Notes: generated by a model from the sequence alone, not told the origin. Shown: positions 11,801 to 26,800, counted from the first letter of the stretch. The stretch is DNA of 64,000 nt from Leptodactylus fallax (GCA_947044405.1 CAMRHE010000067.1:5337501-5401500); one strand, 5' to 3'. A program made the numbers and translations.

Positions 11801-14800
11801 TCTGCAACAATTTTTGCATAACCACTATTGTGAATCTTACTGTTGCTGTTTTTGTTGCAGATGTTGTGCTTTTTTTGTGCCAAAATCTCAATGAAGAGAA
11901 TTGTCTAATGTTGGATCGGCACTTTTTTGGCTTAAAATTTAATGTCACTTGAAAATTAGGGGCCTTTCACTCGGCGGAAAATGAATTCCTCATTTTCCAG
12001 CCATCTGCTTTCCGCTGCTGATTAAATGGGCCTAACCAGCGGGGAGTCTGGAGCTGCGGCTTCCTCAGCAAGGTTGAGCAGGACACTTTATTTTTTCAGC
12101 GTCCTGCTGTGATCTCTGCCTCCCATTGTTTTCCATGATGGAATTTGCTGCTGATTTGGGCTACGTGTGAACACCCCCTTTAAAGGGAGTCTGTCAGTGG
12201 GAAAATGGGTATCAAGCTCATAACAGTACCTCCGCAAAGATACCTTTCTTATTCTGCATTGCAGCTCCATTTTCAAGTAAATCTGTTTTATTCTAATGCA
12301 ATGTCAGAAAAGGGCTTTAGGGGCATTTCTCCTCCTGCTGGGGCTTCGCCCTCCAATCCAGATAGCTGCCCTTAACTGCGGATTAAGTGAGAGATGTCAC
12401 TCAAGCAATGGGGGCGGAGCTTAGCAGTGGTTTTCTAGAACGAAGGAGCTGGTGTAGATTTTCGCATGGGTGCAATGACGCTGGGAGAAGGTGCCTAAAT
12501 CATGACGAGGTGTAGCCTCATTATAATGGTGGAGGGGACATAAAGATCGGCATGCAGTACTGGCTGGGAATAAGAGCAGGGCTATTCACAACCGCGAGGT
12601 CTTGCGGGGTTGTTACTGATGCCCAGAACAAGGATCCCTTGTATTCCCTTCTAGTGTGCGGCTGTGTCATTCACTTCTATGCGATTGCCCCAAAGAGAGC
12701 ACAGCGCCTGGCTATCAGTCACATAAAGAATAGACAGTTTTCCCTATCTAGTGCATAGGAGAAAACTAAAGGGCTTTTTCCTGTCTAGGAAACGTATCCC
12801 CTATTCTGGTAACTTGCAGATTGGTCATGTTCCGTCTGTTCAGACTCCCACTGGTCAAGAGAACACGGAACTTTTGTTCCACATGGATCGGTGGTCCGGC
12901 ATCATGGACACCACTCCATTTATTTTATTGGAAGTGGGAGAGATGGCTGAGCACTGTAGTTCTATCTCCAGCCCTCCCTTTGAAATGAATGGAGCACTGC
13001 AAACACTGACCAACCACCACTTCGTTCAGAATAGGGGGACCAAAATCCCCCATTGTTCTCATCTGTAGGAGTCCGTGGTGTTTGGACCCCCACTAGTCTG
13101 CAAACTATCCCCTATCCTGTATATACAGTATAACTTGCCTAGATGGGAAAACCATTTTAAATCTCCCGTAATACTACTTTAACCTGAACACACATCCTAA
13201 TTTTGGAGCCCATTTTGGCCATGTATGGATATGTTCACACGGTGGAATTTGGCAATGAATTTGAGGCAGTTTCCATCTCAAAATCGGCTCCAAATTCTGC
13301 CTGAATCCAGCTTCCATTGATTTCAATAAGTGCCATGCTCGATCTTCAGGTGGATTCCACCTCATCACAACCATTAAAGTGGTAAAACACCACCTGGCAG
13401 GTGCAGAATTTGGCCAGTTTGGTCAAATTCCTGAAACTGAATTTTTATGCTAGAAATAAATTCAGCTGTGTGATCATAACCAAAGCAAGTAAAACAAACA
13501 TGTATAAGTCATAACCGGTCCAGGAGACCTATCAATACCAAACTGAAAATAATTTGTTTCTCGGTGCATTCGGCTTGCCAGGTTCTATGTAGTGATCACA
13601 TAAAGTATATAGCTGGCAGCGGAGATGTTCACAGGCGGCATCATACCTTTAATATTTCATGCATGTGTTACATTTTCTAAGTGTTTCTGAATGATACGTT
13701 TAATAGTCGTCTTAACAAGATTTCTCTCTCTTGCAGACGATGACTTTGATCAATTTGATAAGCCTGGCGCAGAAAGGTCTCGCAGACGAAGAACTAAGGA
13801 TGATGACTGGGACAGGTAGTTATGTTCCCCCTCTGATAAACCATTATACGGAGATGGCATTTTGTTTTTCACTCTAAATATACATTTTATAATGAAGATG
13901 TCATGTGCGCTATCATTGACAGCAGCTAAAGGAGAATTTGACTAATCTTACAGCAATGCATAGCAAAGAAGCATTGCAGACGTTTTAAGGAGCTTTTCTT
14001 GTGTAAACTATATTTGTTCCTGAGGCACTTGTCAGATTTTTCATTATTTTGAGGACTTTTAGTTTGCTCAATTCTTTCCAAACAAAAGAAACTTTCAGCA
14101 GTGAAAATCTACAGGGAATTCCGCAGTCGCAAATCCACACCAAATTATGTGAATTTTGGTACAGGTTTACTTGTGGATTTCACCTGCAGAAAATAAACAA
14201 GTTGCCTCCTGTGGCAACACATCTCTGGTCCTACTCTGCCAGCCTTTGGGAATTTGGACCCCATGCACACGCCCAAATGCGTTCCGATGTGGGTTTGCAG
14301 TGGAATGCAATCGTATAACACTTGGAGTGACATCCAAGTGCATTCTGTGATGCATGCATGTCTATGGGGGCTTCCATTCCACTCTGATGACACGGAGCAG
14401 GATAGGACCTGCTCTATAATTATCCATGTTATTGGAATGGATCTGAAGCCCTCATGGAGTGACATTCGAGTGCATTCCGTTATGCATTAACTTCTATGGA
14501 GTCTTCAGATCCGTTCCAATAACATGGATGATTATAGAGAAGGTCCTATCCTGCTCCGTGTCATCAGAACAGAATGTATAGACATGAATGCATCACCAAA
14601 TGCACTCTGATGTCACTCCAAGTGTCATCCAACTGCATCCGCTGCAAATTCGGCGCCACTTTAAAACGCACTCGGTCGTGTTCATGGGGCCTTAGAATTG
14701 ATGTTTCGTCCTGTATGACCGCTGTATCCTGTGATCTTCTGCAATGGTTGCTTATGGCGAGATGTCACTACAGAATACTGGGTAAAAACAGATAACTGGG

Positions 14801-17800
14801 ATCAACAGTCAACAGAAAAGCAGAAGCACCAGCTTATTGGGACTGCAGCAGCCTTTAAAGGGTTATTGGGCCACTAAAGTCATAATAAGCAGGTGCTTCT
14901 GTTTTACTGCAGTTCACCTGCCAACTTTGCAGTGTAGACTGAGTCAGCAGCAGTAGAGGAGAGCTCTACTGTACTGCTGGACCTTCTTGGCAAATCGCTG
15001 CCAAAGTGACAATAACTGCTTCATGTCTCTACGCCTACAACTGGGACTTATGAGAACAGTCAAGCAGTGCTGCGTTATGCCGTTCCCGAACTCCCATAGA
15101 GGAGAGTGGAAGCTGCTGAATCTCAGCTGTGCTATGCTGTTTCCTTACTTCCAGTTCCCCTCCATGGGAGTAATGGGAACAGCATAGAGCTGCACTGCTT
15201 GACTGTTCTCATAATAGGGCTCGGGTTGGGGAGCAGTTATTCCCATCTCAGCAGAAATTTTCTGAGATGGGAATAACCCTTAAAGAGCTTATCCCTTGCT
15301 TTCTGAGAGGCATTGTATCAGTACAGTACCCTTTTGGCTCTCCCTCCTGGGAATCATGCTTCCAGATAGATATGTCATTTAGATATTTTGTGCCATGTGT
15401 CTGTTCTAGGCAGCATCACTGTAATATAGTGTAACACATTTAGTAATTTTGCTTAATTTACATGTCTGTTTTTCAGTGAACTAGAAGATGATCTACTCGA
15501 GGAGGACTTCTTACCTGGGAAGAAGGTAAACTATGAACATCTTACAGTACGTCTTGGAGGACATAAAAGCTCCTTTTTAAGTGTACTGCAGTCTTAGTAA
15601 TACAGGATTTCTGAACTACAATGAATGACTCTTGATCTGTTTGATTTCTAGACTTCTCTAGATCTGTCAGATGAAGAACTTAATGATGATCTTCTCCAGA
15701 GTGATGACGAGGAGCTGGACTTGGTCAATTACAGGTATAGGTTTTAAAAGATCTTTGTAATGCTAGTGATGACTTTGTATATGGAAAATTGTTCCAACTG
15801 AAAATATTATTCCTATATGTTGCTACCCTTTTCCTTGTCCTATATCTCTTTTATCAGCTATATTTATATCAGCTAACCAGAGGGAAATGTCAGAATTTTA
15901 GGATTCTGTTGTGAACATAGATACAATATGAAAAATATTGAAAACTTCATCAAAAATTCTTAATTTCTTAAAAACATTGGTTTAAGAAATAAAAGTATTT
16001 TCTGATGACACATTCCTTTTAAATGTTGTAATTCTAGTTGTAAAACGAGCAGCTCATCGCTTTAGAAAGCCACTGCTCCCCCATTGACCAGGAGGTCCTT
16101 CCCCCTTATGTCTATAATCCAGAGTTAGTAAACAGCAGTGACCTCTCACCTTTTTTCTCAGTCAGTGGAAAAAAATGTGATTAGTCAGAAGGGGTTTGTT
16201 GCCATAAGTATAAAAATTACCATTAACAGCTTATTTATGGTCCATTTGTGAAAAAAGTACTGTGTAATCCTTCATATGTAATGTCCTATCAGTTTTTCTG
16301 CTGCTAATATCTTCTTTATGGCTGCAGCACATTTTGCATTTGTCTCTGAGACTGTGGCATAAATAATGAGCAGTCCACCCCCCTCCACTATCCATTACAG
16401 ATACTACTTGTTTGTTTATATGTAATTCTGCCTGGAGTAACTGTACAACAGCAAAAAAAAAAAATAGCTGAGAAAAAATATAGTGACAATAATTTAGAAG
16501 ATCCAGGAACACTGGACTGTAAATACCAGGTAAATACATGTAGGCAAGCAGCTTAAACATGGGAGAGAAACAATTTATGAGCACAGTCAGTAAAGCTGCT
16601 TGCTGTCTGTGAATAATATCCCATCTGTCTGTAATCGCACAAGCAGCCATAAGTAGATTCACGTACAATAGAAGACTTTTTTTTCTTACATTGTAAGCTG
16701 TGAGATTTGAAGAATGTTCAGTCCTTTACACATAACAGTTTGCAGACCTGTGTGGAGGCTGTGAGAAGAACTCCTCCACTCACTGTGAAGATTTATTGCT
16801 TATCTAATGTATCTATGGGACGGACCTTGCCTAGCAACAGGGAGGTAACTGTTACCTCTGTGAAATGAGACTAAGTTGTCAGAAAAGTTAGCAACCATTT
16901 AATAAGTGTTATCCATTAAAATGACAATTATAACTTATAACTCACAAAATAGGTCACAAATGTCTGATGACTGGGTGCCCCACAATCATAGGGTTGGTAA
17001 TGGAAAATGGTCTGACACTTCTTTCAGTGTCTACGGGTCCGACAGATTTGGCCAAGTACAGTGCTACTGATCTTTGAGATCCCAGTGATGGTGGTGGGCC
17101 CCGAGGTCAGGCATTTTTTTTACCTATCCTGAGGAATTTAGTGATGGTTGTCCTTTGTGGGACAGCCCCCTTAATTTGTCTTTTAATTTATTAAATGCAT
17201 TTATTACTGAGGGTGTTACCCAGGTTTTGTTTTTATTTTATTTTTATATTCCAGTAATAACTTTACAACATAAAAATTACTATTAGAAATCTAGAAACAA
17301 GATTTCATTGTAACCTTTCAAAGTTCTTTATCATTAATGACCTATCCTCATCGGTAAGAGATCATTCAGGATGCGACACCCAAGACCCCCGCTGATTAGC
17401 TGTTTGAAGGTGCCGCCCTCTTGACTTTTTACGTTGCACATGGTCTTCTGATTCATATTGTGTCATGTAATTACAGCCTCGTCTCATTCACTTCTATGGG
17501 ATGAGACTGTAATTACAATGCACAACTGCTACTTCGCTCCATTCACTTGAATAGGGGGCTGAACTGCAAATGGGCCATGTAACAAATGTGACACTGACTT
17601 GTGAAGAGGAAATGGTGTTTCCCTGACACCATTACTGCTTCGAGCAGCTGAACTTGGGAGGGTGCTGGGTGTCAGACCCCCTTTGATATTGATGACCTAT
17701 CCCAAAAGATAGGGCTTCAATATGGAACACCTAGATAACCCCCTTTAACCACACTAAAATATATAGTTCTAAATTTAATCCACATTTTTTTTTTTTATTG

Positions 17801-20800
17801 TAGTTCCCAAGGAGTCACAGTCAGTCTTAATGCTACCGCTGGTGAAATGTCCTCCTTTGAGCTTTCTAAAAGCATGAATGAGGAGCCTGTAGTAGAGGAA
17901 GCAGAATTCGAGGAAGAAGAGGCTGAAGGAGTTTATGAGGAAACCGAGGAACTGGAAGCTGGCCCTGAAGATCTGGGTGAGGCCTACGAAGAAAGCTATG
18001 GCGAGGTAGCTGATGAACAGGTGGAATATGAAGAAGAAGAAACCACGGATGAGGTGCTAGACCTTGAGATCAATGAACCCCTGGATGAATTTCAAGTAAG
18101 TCGTCTTGTATCTCAGCCGATCAGGGGTTTTGGGTTTGAGGACAAGTTGATATCTATTCACTTCCATTGGGAGAGATGAAAATTAGACCTATTATCAGTG
18201 GCTGCCAGTTTCTTTATCTAGATGGTGACAAACTTTACGTTGACAGCTTGTTTGTCGCTCGCTAGCGGTCCTTTGTCATGCTAGATGGCAGGAGAGAATC
18301 ATGACCTTGAGGGTTGTATCCTCCTGGATGAAAACCGCTTTGTGTTCTGAGGTCCACTCGCAATTGTTCATACTGTTTAATGCAAAAGCTATTATCCAGG
18401 CTTTTGAACAAGATCTGATAAAGTCATCTAAAGCTAAAAGATTATTGACTTCCTAAAGACATCTTTAAGGTGCTTACTCTGAGGGAATGATTGATTGCTT
18501 TCGCCGGTCATTTCTGTAACTAATAGCTGTCCAGGGCTGAATGAAGAGATTGAAGATCCCTGTTTAGCCACAGAGATAATAGATTTATATATGAGAAAAA
18601 AAAAATGCCGCCTTTGTGCTGCGGTCGCTTATAATAAGAGTTAATCTGGTGTAATGTATGATTTAGGACCTGTTCACAGCATGTCTTGGCCCTGCGCTCA
18701 GCATATGTGTCGGGAAATCTCCTGGTGATATATACAGGCCTCCATTCATCCATGTGCCAAAAGAGTGTCCTTTTGTATTGTGTGTAGCAAGCATTTTTTT
18801 ATCTTTCCTCCTTTTGCAGTATGGCAGACTAAAACCATACACCACATCTTAGGTTTTTGTCACAATTGGAACCTATTAGCGGCAGACTTGCTTCCATTAG
18901 AGGTATACATTGGGAGATCGACCCAGCGTATACCTCCATCATATAGTGCTTTTGCTTCAAAAGGCCTATATTTGGGATTCTGCTTTGCTTATAGCTGTCA
19001 GGTCTTCTAGTTTTGCTCAGTCTTGGTAAAATTTCCGTAATCCATTAATCGAGAGAGAATTTTCTTTTTGGGGAAGATGTGTTTTTGTGTAGGGATATTG
19101 GTTTTCTTGTGAGGTGTTATTTGTATTTTTGACATAAATTAATTAAAACATAAAAATAAAATATTGTATAATTAGATGCATAGTTTGTTACATATTTATT
19201 TCCATAGGAATTAAGTTACTAGCTTTTTTTTAAATGAATAATCCTAGGTTCACACTAGCGTTCGCTTGTCTCCATCTCAGATTATGCTTTCTTTCCAACG
19301 ATCTCAGAGTGCAATTACGGGACCCCATTAAAATCTATGGGGTTTGTGGGTTTCCACGTGTAACTGCTCTTTAAGCGGATAGGGTTTCTGTCTTTCGGGT
19401 CCCCATGCGGACCTAAAGGACAGAAACCCCAACGCTAGTTTGGACCTAGCGTTAGAGGACTGCTCCCGACTGACCAAGACTGTCAGCCATTTATGAAGTT
19501 GGAGTCAGTGGTTTGGCCTACCAACTCCACAGACCTAGGATTATCAAATGTTGTGGATTATTGGATGGTCAAGACAAAGTATGGGAAGCATATTGGTAAT
19601 TCACAGCTATATCTCTGTATGGCCAGTCATAGAGGGAAAGCTGTCAATCACTGTTAGGACCGCCCACTAGACTCAATCACTTCTTCTAAACATAGAAGGA
19701 ATAGAGAAATAAAAGAAGAAATGACAAGTTATGCTGGATCTTATCTCACAAAACTATATATGAATCTGACCTGCTCCATAATATGCTGATCTGCCTGTGG
19801 ATTAGACTACATTAGACATCAAAAGTTCCCTTTAAGAGACATTTGCTGTATCCCACTCTCTACTGCACAATGCAGCGCTGGGTTTGTCTTCCTGGCTGCC
19901 AGGACTGGAAGTGCTGAAGGCACATGTCAGCATGTGTCACTAGCCCTTTTGTTCAGTGAGAGTAACAAAGCCAGATCTCTTTAAGAGTGTGGAGGTCATG
20001 AGTGGGCACTCACAGGCCAGGTCGTCGTTTTTTTTTTTTTTTTTTAAACGAGCACAGCTGAATGTGGTTTCCATTCTTCAGAGACCTCCAATAAATACAA
20101 AGTTGTTTTTAATGTATAAAGTATGTCCCTTTTAATATTGTGCTTCTTGCCTTTAAGGATGAAGAAGTCTCACAGTCCTACAAGAGACAGAAAGTAAGTG
20201 AAGAGCAACAACAATATGTGGAAGATCCAATTGAAGATGTACAGGAACCGGAACAACAGGACCTTGTGACTGAATCTGACGAGGTACATTTTTTTACAGT
20301 GGCACCTGTATCATAGTAAGGTCCCATTGCACATTATATTTGATGAGGTTCCACTGCTGGGTCCCCTAAAGATCACCAGAGCATGGTCCTGTGTCCCCAG
20401 TTTGACTGGAGGAGTGGACAAGCCTGTGCGCTACGCTCAGCTCAGTCTTTGTGGGACTGCTGGTGATGGCCTAATGCTGTGCCCATGGACTTTGAATGTA
20501 GCTGCAGCACAAGCTTGACCTCTTCTCCTTTCAAACAGGATACATGACCCCCTTTACAACCACTTTAAGGTGTAGAACTCACATTATATTTATTTTTCTG
20601 CTATTGTGTCGGGGGGGTGTGGTGAACATTTTTGTAATATACTTTATTAACCTATCAAACTTCCTTTTAATAGAAAACAGGCTGTAAAGTTTCCATTAGC
20701 AATGCTCACTAACCATTGCCAGGGAGACTCTCCGTACCGCTGTACCCAATGCAGCATGGAGAGCCAAAGCATTTACCAAAGGGGTGATGGTCACTTCAAA

Positions 20801-23800
20801 TGACTGTATCTCTGATTCTGGTATCACAGGAAAGCTGAGACTCTTAGCTTTAATATCCTGCCAGAGTTGAAGTACTAGCTTTAAAGAGGACCTTTCACGT
20901 CCTCATGTATATGTGGTTTTACATACCACTAGAAAGCAGACCTCGCGCTGAATTCAGCGCACTGCAGGCTTTCCCGTTATATGCCCCGGGGCTGGAGATA
21001 TCGGGGGTCTAAATTTCACCGTTCACTGTCAGAAGGGCGTTCCTGACAGTCTAGCTTGGCTGTGAGGAACACCCTCCCTGACAGTACCCGTCCCTAGACT
21101 TGTACTTGGGGTTGGGCGTTCCTCGCAGCTCAGCGTCATCGCTGGGCTGTAAGGAACGCCCCCTCTGATAGTACTTGGCTCAGAGAGAGGGGGCGTTCCT
21201 TATCGCCCAGTGATGACGCTGAGCTGTGAGGAACGACCCCTCAGTACAGCGCTATGGACGGGTACTGTCAGGGAGGGCGTTCCTCACAGCGCAGCTAGAC
21301 TGTCAGGAACGCCCTTCTGACAGTGAACGGTGAAATTTAGACCCCCAATATCTCCAGCCCCGGGGCATATAACGGGAAAGCCGGCAGTGCGCTGAATTCA
21401 GCGTGCTGTCGGCTTTCTAGCAGTATGTAAAACCGCATATACATGAGGATGTGAAAGGTCCTCTTTAAAAGAACTAGAGATCTCACTAGTTAAAAACACA
21501 GGCCCAGATTTTCTATTAGACAGTCCAAACTGTCCAAACAGGCATTCTGAAAATAGCTATAAGAATCTCCGCTTTCTTGTGATACCAGAACCACTTTACT
21601 AGGTGGTATAAAATTGGAACTATAGCCATTTGAAGTGACCATCTCCCATTTTGGTAAATGCTACAGCTCTACATACTGGCAATACGAATGTGTGCGGAAT
21701 TTCCCTAGTAACAGCTAAGTTAGAGGGTTGCACCTTACACATGTCATATTGCATGGCTGTGGACTTTGTAACATTTCATATATTTTTTTCTAGGTGGTCA
21801 ATGAATCACAAGAGCTGCCCTCACATACTAAAGTGTTTGATGAAGATGATGAAGATGAGGAAGAAGAGGAGAGCGGTCGTATCCGCTTCAAAACAGAACG
21901 TAAAGAAGGGACAATAATACGTCTTTCCGACACTAACCGAGAAAGGCGAAACATTCCCGAAACTTTAGGTAACTTGCGAACCTCCTGTTGATCACATTTG
22001 ACAGTTTATTCCACTTCTTGGGGTCGGTTCACATACAGTGGGGAAAAAAAAGTATTTAGTCAGCCACCAATTGTGCAAGTTTCCCACTTAAAAAGATGAG
22101 GCCGGCCTGTAATTGACATCATAGGTAGACCTCAACTATGAGAGACAAAATGAGAAAACAAATCCAGAAAATCACATTGTCTGATTTTTAAAGAATTTAC
22201 TTGCAAATTATGGTGGAAAACAAATCCATGGAGACAGAAGTGACCTATCTAAATGTCTTTGCTTAAAGTATCCCTCCATTTATAAACAACCTTCCATAAA
22301 TGAATAGTACATGTGACCATACCAAACTGTAATATATCTTATTAAGGAAATCTGTTTCCTTTTCCACTTGTTAGAAGGCCAAAAAAGATCCATCTCCATA
22401 TCCAGCCTCATACACAGAACTCTACGGAGAGGGGAGGGGTAGGATGCTGGATGGTTAATTGATTTATTGCCTTATTCTGTGGAATTAATACAGCTATATC
22501 TTCCAGATAAGGCTTTTTCAAAAGAGCTCTTCCTCACACAGAGTAGCAGCAGCTATTTGTATATCTTTTCCAGCAGCCTCCTCTTCCTCCTCCCCTCTCC
22601 ATAGACTAATATGTAAAAAGTGACTCATCCCGAACATTGTTTGAAGGAACCATATTTCTTTAATAAGATGTATTATGTAGTTTCTTATATTCACCTGTAC
22701 TATTCATGTATGCAGAAATGTTTATAACTGGAGGTAAGCCTTAACTGTTCTCCAATTGCAGACAGATGAATGGGGGAGCTTTCTGCTTTAGCAGGCTGCC
22801 TCTCAGTCAGAAGTTGAACTGATCTAAGGTTTGAGAAGGAAGGCAATTGGATATTTCCTGGGCCATGTATTTTTTTCTCTCTCCCTTTTGAATTTGGATA
22901 TAGGGGCAGATAAAAATGTCACGGTCATTATTCTTGTTATTTCAATGTATTTCTTTTAATGACTTTTTCCGTGTACTTATGGACGCCTTATATTTATCTC
23001 CCTGTGTCTTTTTACATAAATCTTCTGACCTAGTTCAGTTCTAGGAGTCTCAACTTTTCAGTGTTGAGCAATACACTTAAAGGAGGAATTAACATTTCAG
23101 CTGAAGTAACAAACATAATTTCCATCCTGTCACATATTGGTGACCTTTTGTGACAGCTTGTCTCTATTGGAGGGGAGGATTTTTATGTGCTGATTAAAGA
23201 TGTCATATGAAACCATTTTATTACTAGGGATGGTGAAATTAATCTTGACACTTGGAGCCAGATGAGAAATAATTGCTGATTCACGGCATTAACTGTGAAT
23301 GGTAGTCCAGTGCGAGCGGGAGCAACCGGGGAGAGAAGGGGGTTGGTAACAGGGGGTGAAGATCGCGCATCTCATCTCATGTGTGGGATTTCTAATTAAC
23401 ACTTTCCTGCAATGTGAAATTCACATTGGTGGAATCTCCAGCGTTTCCGACAACATTATCAAATGGCAAATTGTGTAACTTTATCTCCTGCATCGCACGG
23501 TGTCCTCACTACACCCTTTTATTTCTATTATAGATTAATGCAGAAGGCCACGGTTTGGTTAGAATCACATTTTTTAGTACTTTTTAAAGGATAATCGATA
23601 CTATCCACAGGATAGATTATCAGGGTTTGACACCCTGACTCTGCAACCATCAGCTGATGTGGCCACCAGAAGCCGTATATAGGTATAAGTATGCGGCTGG
23701 AAGCAGCTCTGATACTATTCAAGTAACTGATACTGCAGTTTTCTGGCATCCCCACTACAGTGTATGGAGCTCTGTACACTGTATACATCTTCTGGTCCAT

Positions 23801-26800
23801 ATAGTGGGTGCACCTGGAGTTGCCATCTTCTCCCATTCACTTGAATAGGGACAGGGCTGCTTCTGCCTGGTATACCTTATATACAGCTTCCAGCACCCAC
23901 ATCAGCTGAGTTTGGGTGTCAGACCCTGACGGATCTGATGCTGATGACCTATCATGTGCATCAGTTATCTTCAGATCTTCGACAACCCCTTAAAGGCCAT
24001 ATTCACACACAGTAAAATGCTGTGGATTTTTCACCCAGATATGTGTGCAGAAAATCCATAGTGGATTACAGGAGCAGAAAATTGGAAAAGATTTTGACAT
24101 TTCAGAGTGGAAATGAACCAGTGCAGATTCTAAATCCTCTGCTTGTCAATTATTTTGCTGGTTTTCACTGCACACATTGCAATACTTGGGTAGTTTAGGG
24201 GTTCATTTCTATTTTATCCTGGACAACCCCTTTAATATTGGTGGTCTATTCTAAGGGCTGTATAAACCTTTTAACTTTATTGTAATTGTTAACCTTGTTC
24301 ACACTGCGCACTTTTCACTTACTATCTATCGCTCCCCATCCCAGTTTTTACTTTGTACTACTTCTGTCCTTAGTATCCAATCCAAACAAGAAAAACACAT
24401 CAAATCTGTACTGTGAGAACAAGGACTTGTGACATACTCTTTGTAAACTGTTTTCCTTACACCTTGTAGAGCTCTCTGAAGAAGCCAAGGCTTCCCTAAT
24501 GGAGTTCGAAGAGATGGAACGTCAGCGCAAACTAGGGCGCTATGGCGTCAGAAGAGGTGGCAGGAGAGGGGGCAATCATGGCATGTCCCGTGTTATGGTA
24601 GACCAAAGAAATGACACCGACAGACGGAATCTGAGAGATCGCCATCTCCAAGGGGTAACTGTTAATGCTACTTCTATTTCTACCTTCTCTTCTCATAATA
24701 GTGTCATAGTTTGTAAGACTGAAAAAAGTCATGTGTCCAGGTCAGCCTATTCTGCAACGCTGAGCCACGGGAAGGCAAAAACCCCACGTGGTAAAAGCCA
24801 CGTCTCTGCATTTTAGGGCAGAATCCAATGTGGCAAGCATAATATGCCCTTGATCAATATCCTAACATCAGTTATCCAATGATAACTATAACCTAGAGTT
24901 TTGCCTCCAGGCCTTTCTGGAACTTTAAGTAAATTTCCCATTACTACTTCCTGTGGCAGAAAGTTCCATATTCTCACTGCTCTTACAGTAAAGAATCACC
25001 TTCTGTATCAGTTTAAAAACTTTCTTCCATTTATCCATTAGGATAGGTCATCAATTGAAGATTAATGCAGGTCTAACACTCTGACCTCCGCAGATCAGCT
25101 TTTTTAAGTGGTAGTTGCAACATGTGAGCACTGCCTCCAATTTACAGGCCATAGGATGTCACGTTCTTTGGTCACATGGCCTGTTTGCAGCTTAGTCACA
25201 TTCAAGTGAATGGGCTGAGCTGCAATACCAAGCACAGCCACTGTACAATGTATGGCGCTATGCTTGGTTTTGAATCAAGAGGTGACTTGTCGTCCACATG
25301 CTGCAGTCTCTTAAAACAGTTGATCGATGGGGGGTTCGATCTTCACTTGATAATCTAGGTGTCATGCACATGACTGCGGGTGCAGGACACGTTTGTTCAA
25401 TTTTTTTAGTGCCTTCCATTCCCCATTGATTTAACTGTGTGTCTGGGGTCTGTTTCGATATCACAGAGCTGGATAGAACCTGCTCTATAATTATTGGAAC
25501 ATCGGAGTATTCCCCCCCGCCCCCTCCCCTCCCCTGTTGGAGGAGCCTCAACCTGCACACTCGGTTGTATGCATGAGGCCTTCCGCTGGTGAGCCTAGAC
25601 CACTAATCTTTGATATGTTGTTAATGTTAATGGGAAGGTCCCCAAAATGCTAACAGTGGCTCTTGCGTTCCCAGGCTATGTAATACGAAGTGTACGCTGT
25701 AGAAATAGCTGCTGACTTACATATTAATATGGTTGTAAGGAAAACCCTTTAAAGTGACTGTCCTTTTTTTTTTCTTCCTGTTTGACCTTCTAGCAGGTAT
25801 TTTATGTGCACTATTATGTCTTTAACAGTTACTGAGTGAATTTGTGTTGTTTTTTCCTAGCAGCCCATTCGCAGTCTGTTCCAACAGCAGCAGCATATCC
25901 AGCCTCTCCTCCCAATGCCACGCTCTAGGAATTCATCTTCAGATGGCCTACAGTCACAGCAGGAAAAGTCAAGAATGGGGAATAACTCTCTCTTGGCAAC
26001 ACCTCTACAACAACCTAAAAATATTCACATTAATCCTCATTTTAAGGGGAATGTGACACCGGTGCAAGGTAATTTTTATTCCTTTTTGCCCTTTTTTCCA
26101 TTTTGTCTTTGGTGCATACGTATTATAGATAGGAGAATGTGTATGTTGTAATGGTCCTTTTGATAAAGATCAGTGGAAGAGTAGAGGGTTGGCCAAAGTT
26201 AACATTTACCCAACAGAAACGAAGTTTCAGTTACAAACTATACCTTAAAGGGGTTGTCCAGGAATTAGTTATTTTTTCCTCGAGGCTTAGGAAGGTGAAA
26301 AAAACAAAACAAAAAAAACATATTCTCCTGTCCCCGGAGCTCCGGTGTCTCAGGCCGCTGTCTGGCCAGCGGTGCCTGGGGGCTTGTCCTGGTAGAAGTC
26401 CTTGCTGCATGTGACCACTGATCACATATGACAAGGACCTCTGCTGGAACAAGCCACGAGGTGGTGTTAGATTGGATAGCGTCCTGGGGCACCGGGGACA
26501 GGTGAGTGTGTTTTGTTTTTTATACTTCACTTTTCCCAATCCAGAAAAAAACTGTAATTCCTGGTCAACCCCTTTAATTAATATCCACACTGCCCCTAAA
26601 CAGGATACAGATATGCTAGTTAGAATGACACAACTGTCAAAAGACACATCCTGGACAAAAGTGACATCCTACTGATGTAGGGAGCTTAGGTCATTAGGCA
26701 GCAGCTCAGTCTTTTGCCTGCACTGGTCAGAGATACATGTGAGCACCCTCTAGTGGCTACTCACATGTGTTTTACATGTTAGGGTGCGGGGACAGGTACT

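Larger units (their letters stand above)
2819..13736 (+). other. RBM33: RBM33 intron 1 (10.9 kb)
   Basis: Contents in order: GC-rich minisatellite 3110-3605; a dispersed repeat 4178-4370; foldback or terminal-repeat elements at 4899, 5225, 6054, 6796, 9198, 9543 and 11957; and two repeat-poor stretches (7915-8275 and 10730-10990) listed as candidate conserved elements. Text at 11320-11500 around ccccagccatcagggcatc resembles an insertion at 38455-38630. No additional exon is apparent. Confidence 0.8.

Noticed and set aside
25325..25350. Possible tRNA B-box (gggttcgatc)
   Set aside because: No A-box or cloverleaf upstream; it lies in a repeat fragment.
26139..26675. Overlapping 75-138 codon frames on both strands
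   Set aside because: They fall in the TTAA-bounded MITE at 26245-26577, which has no protein features.
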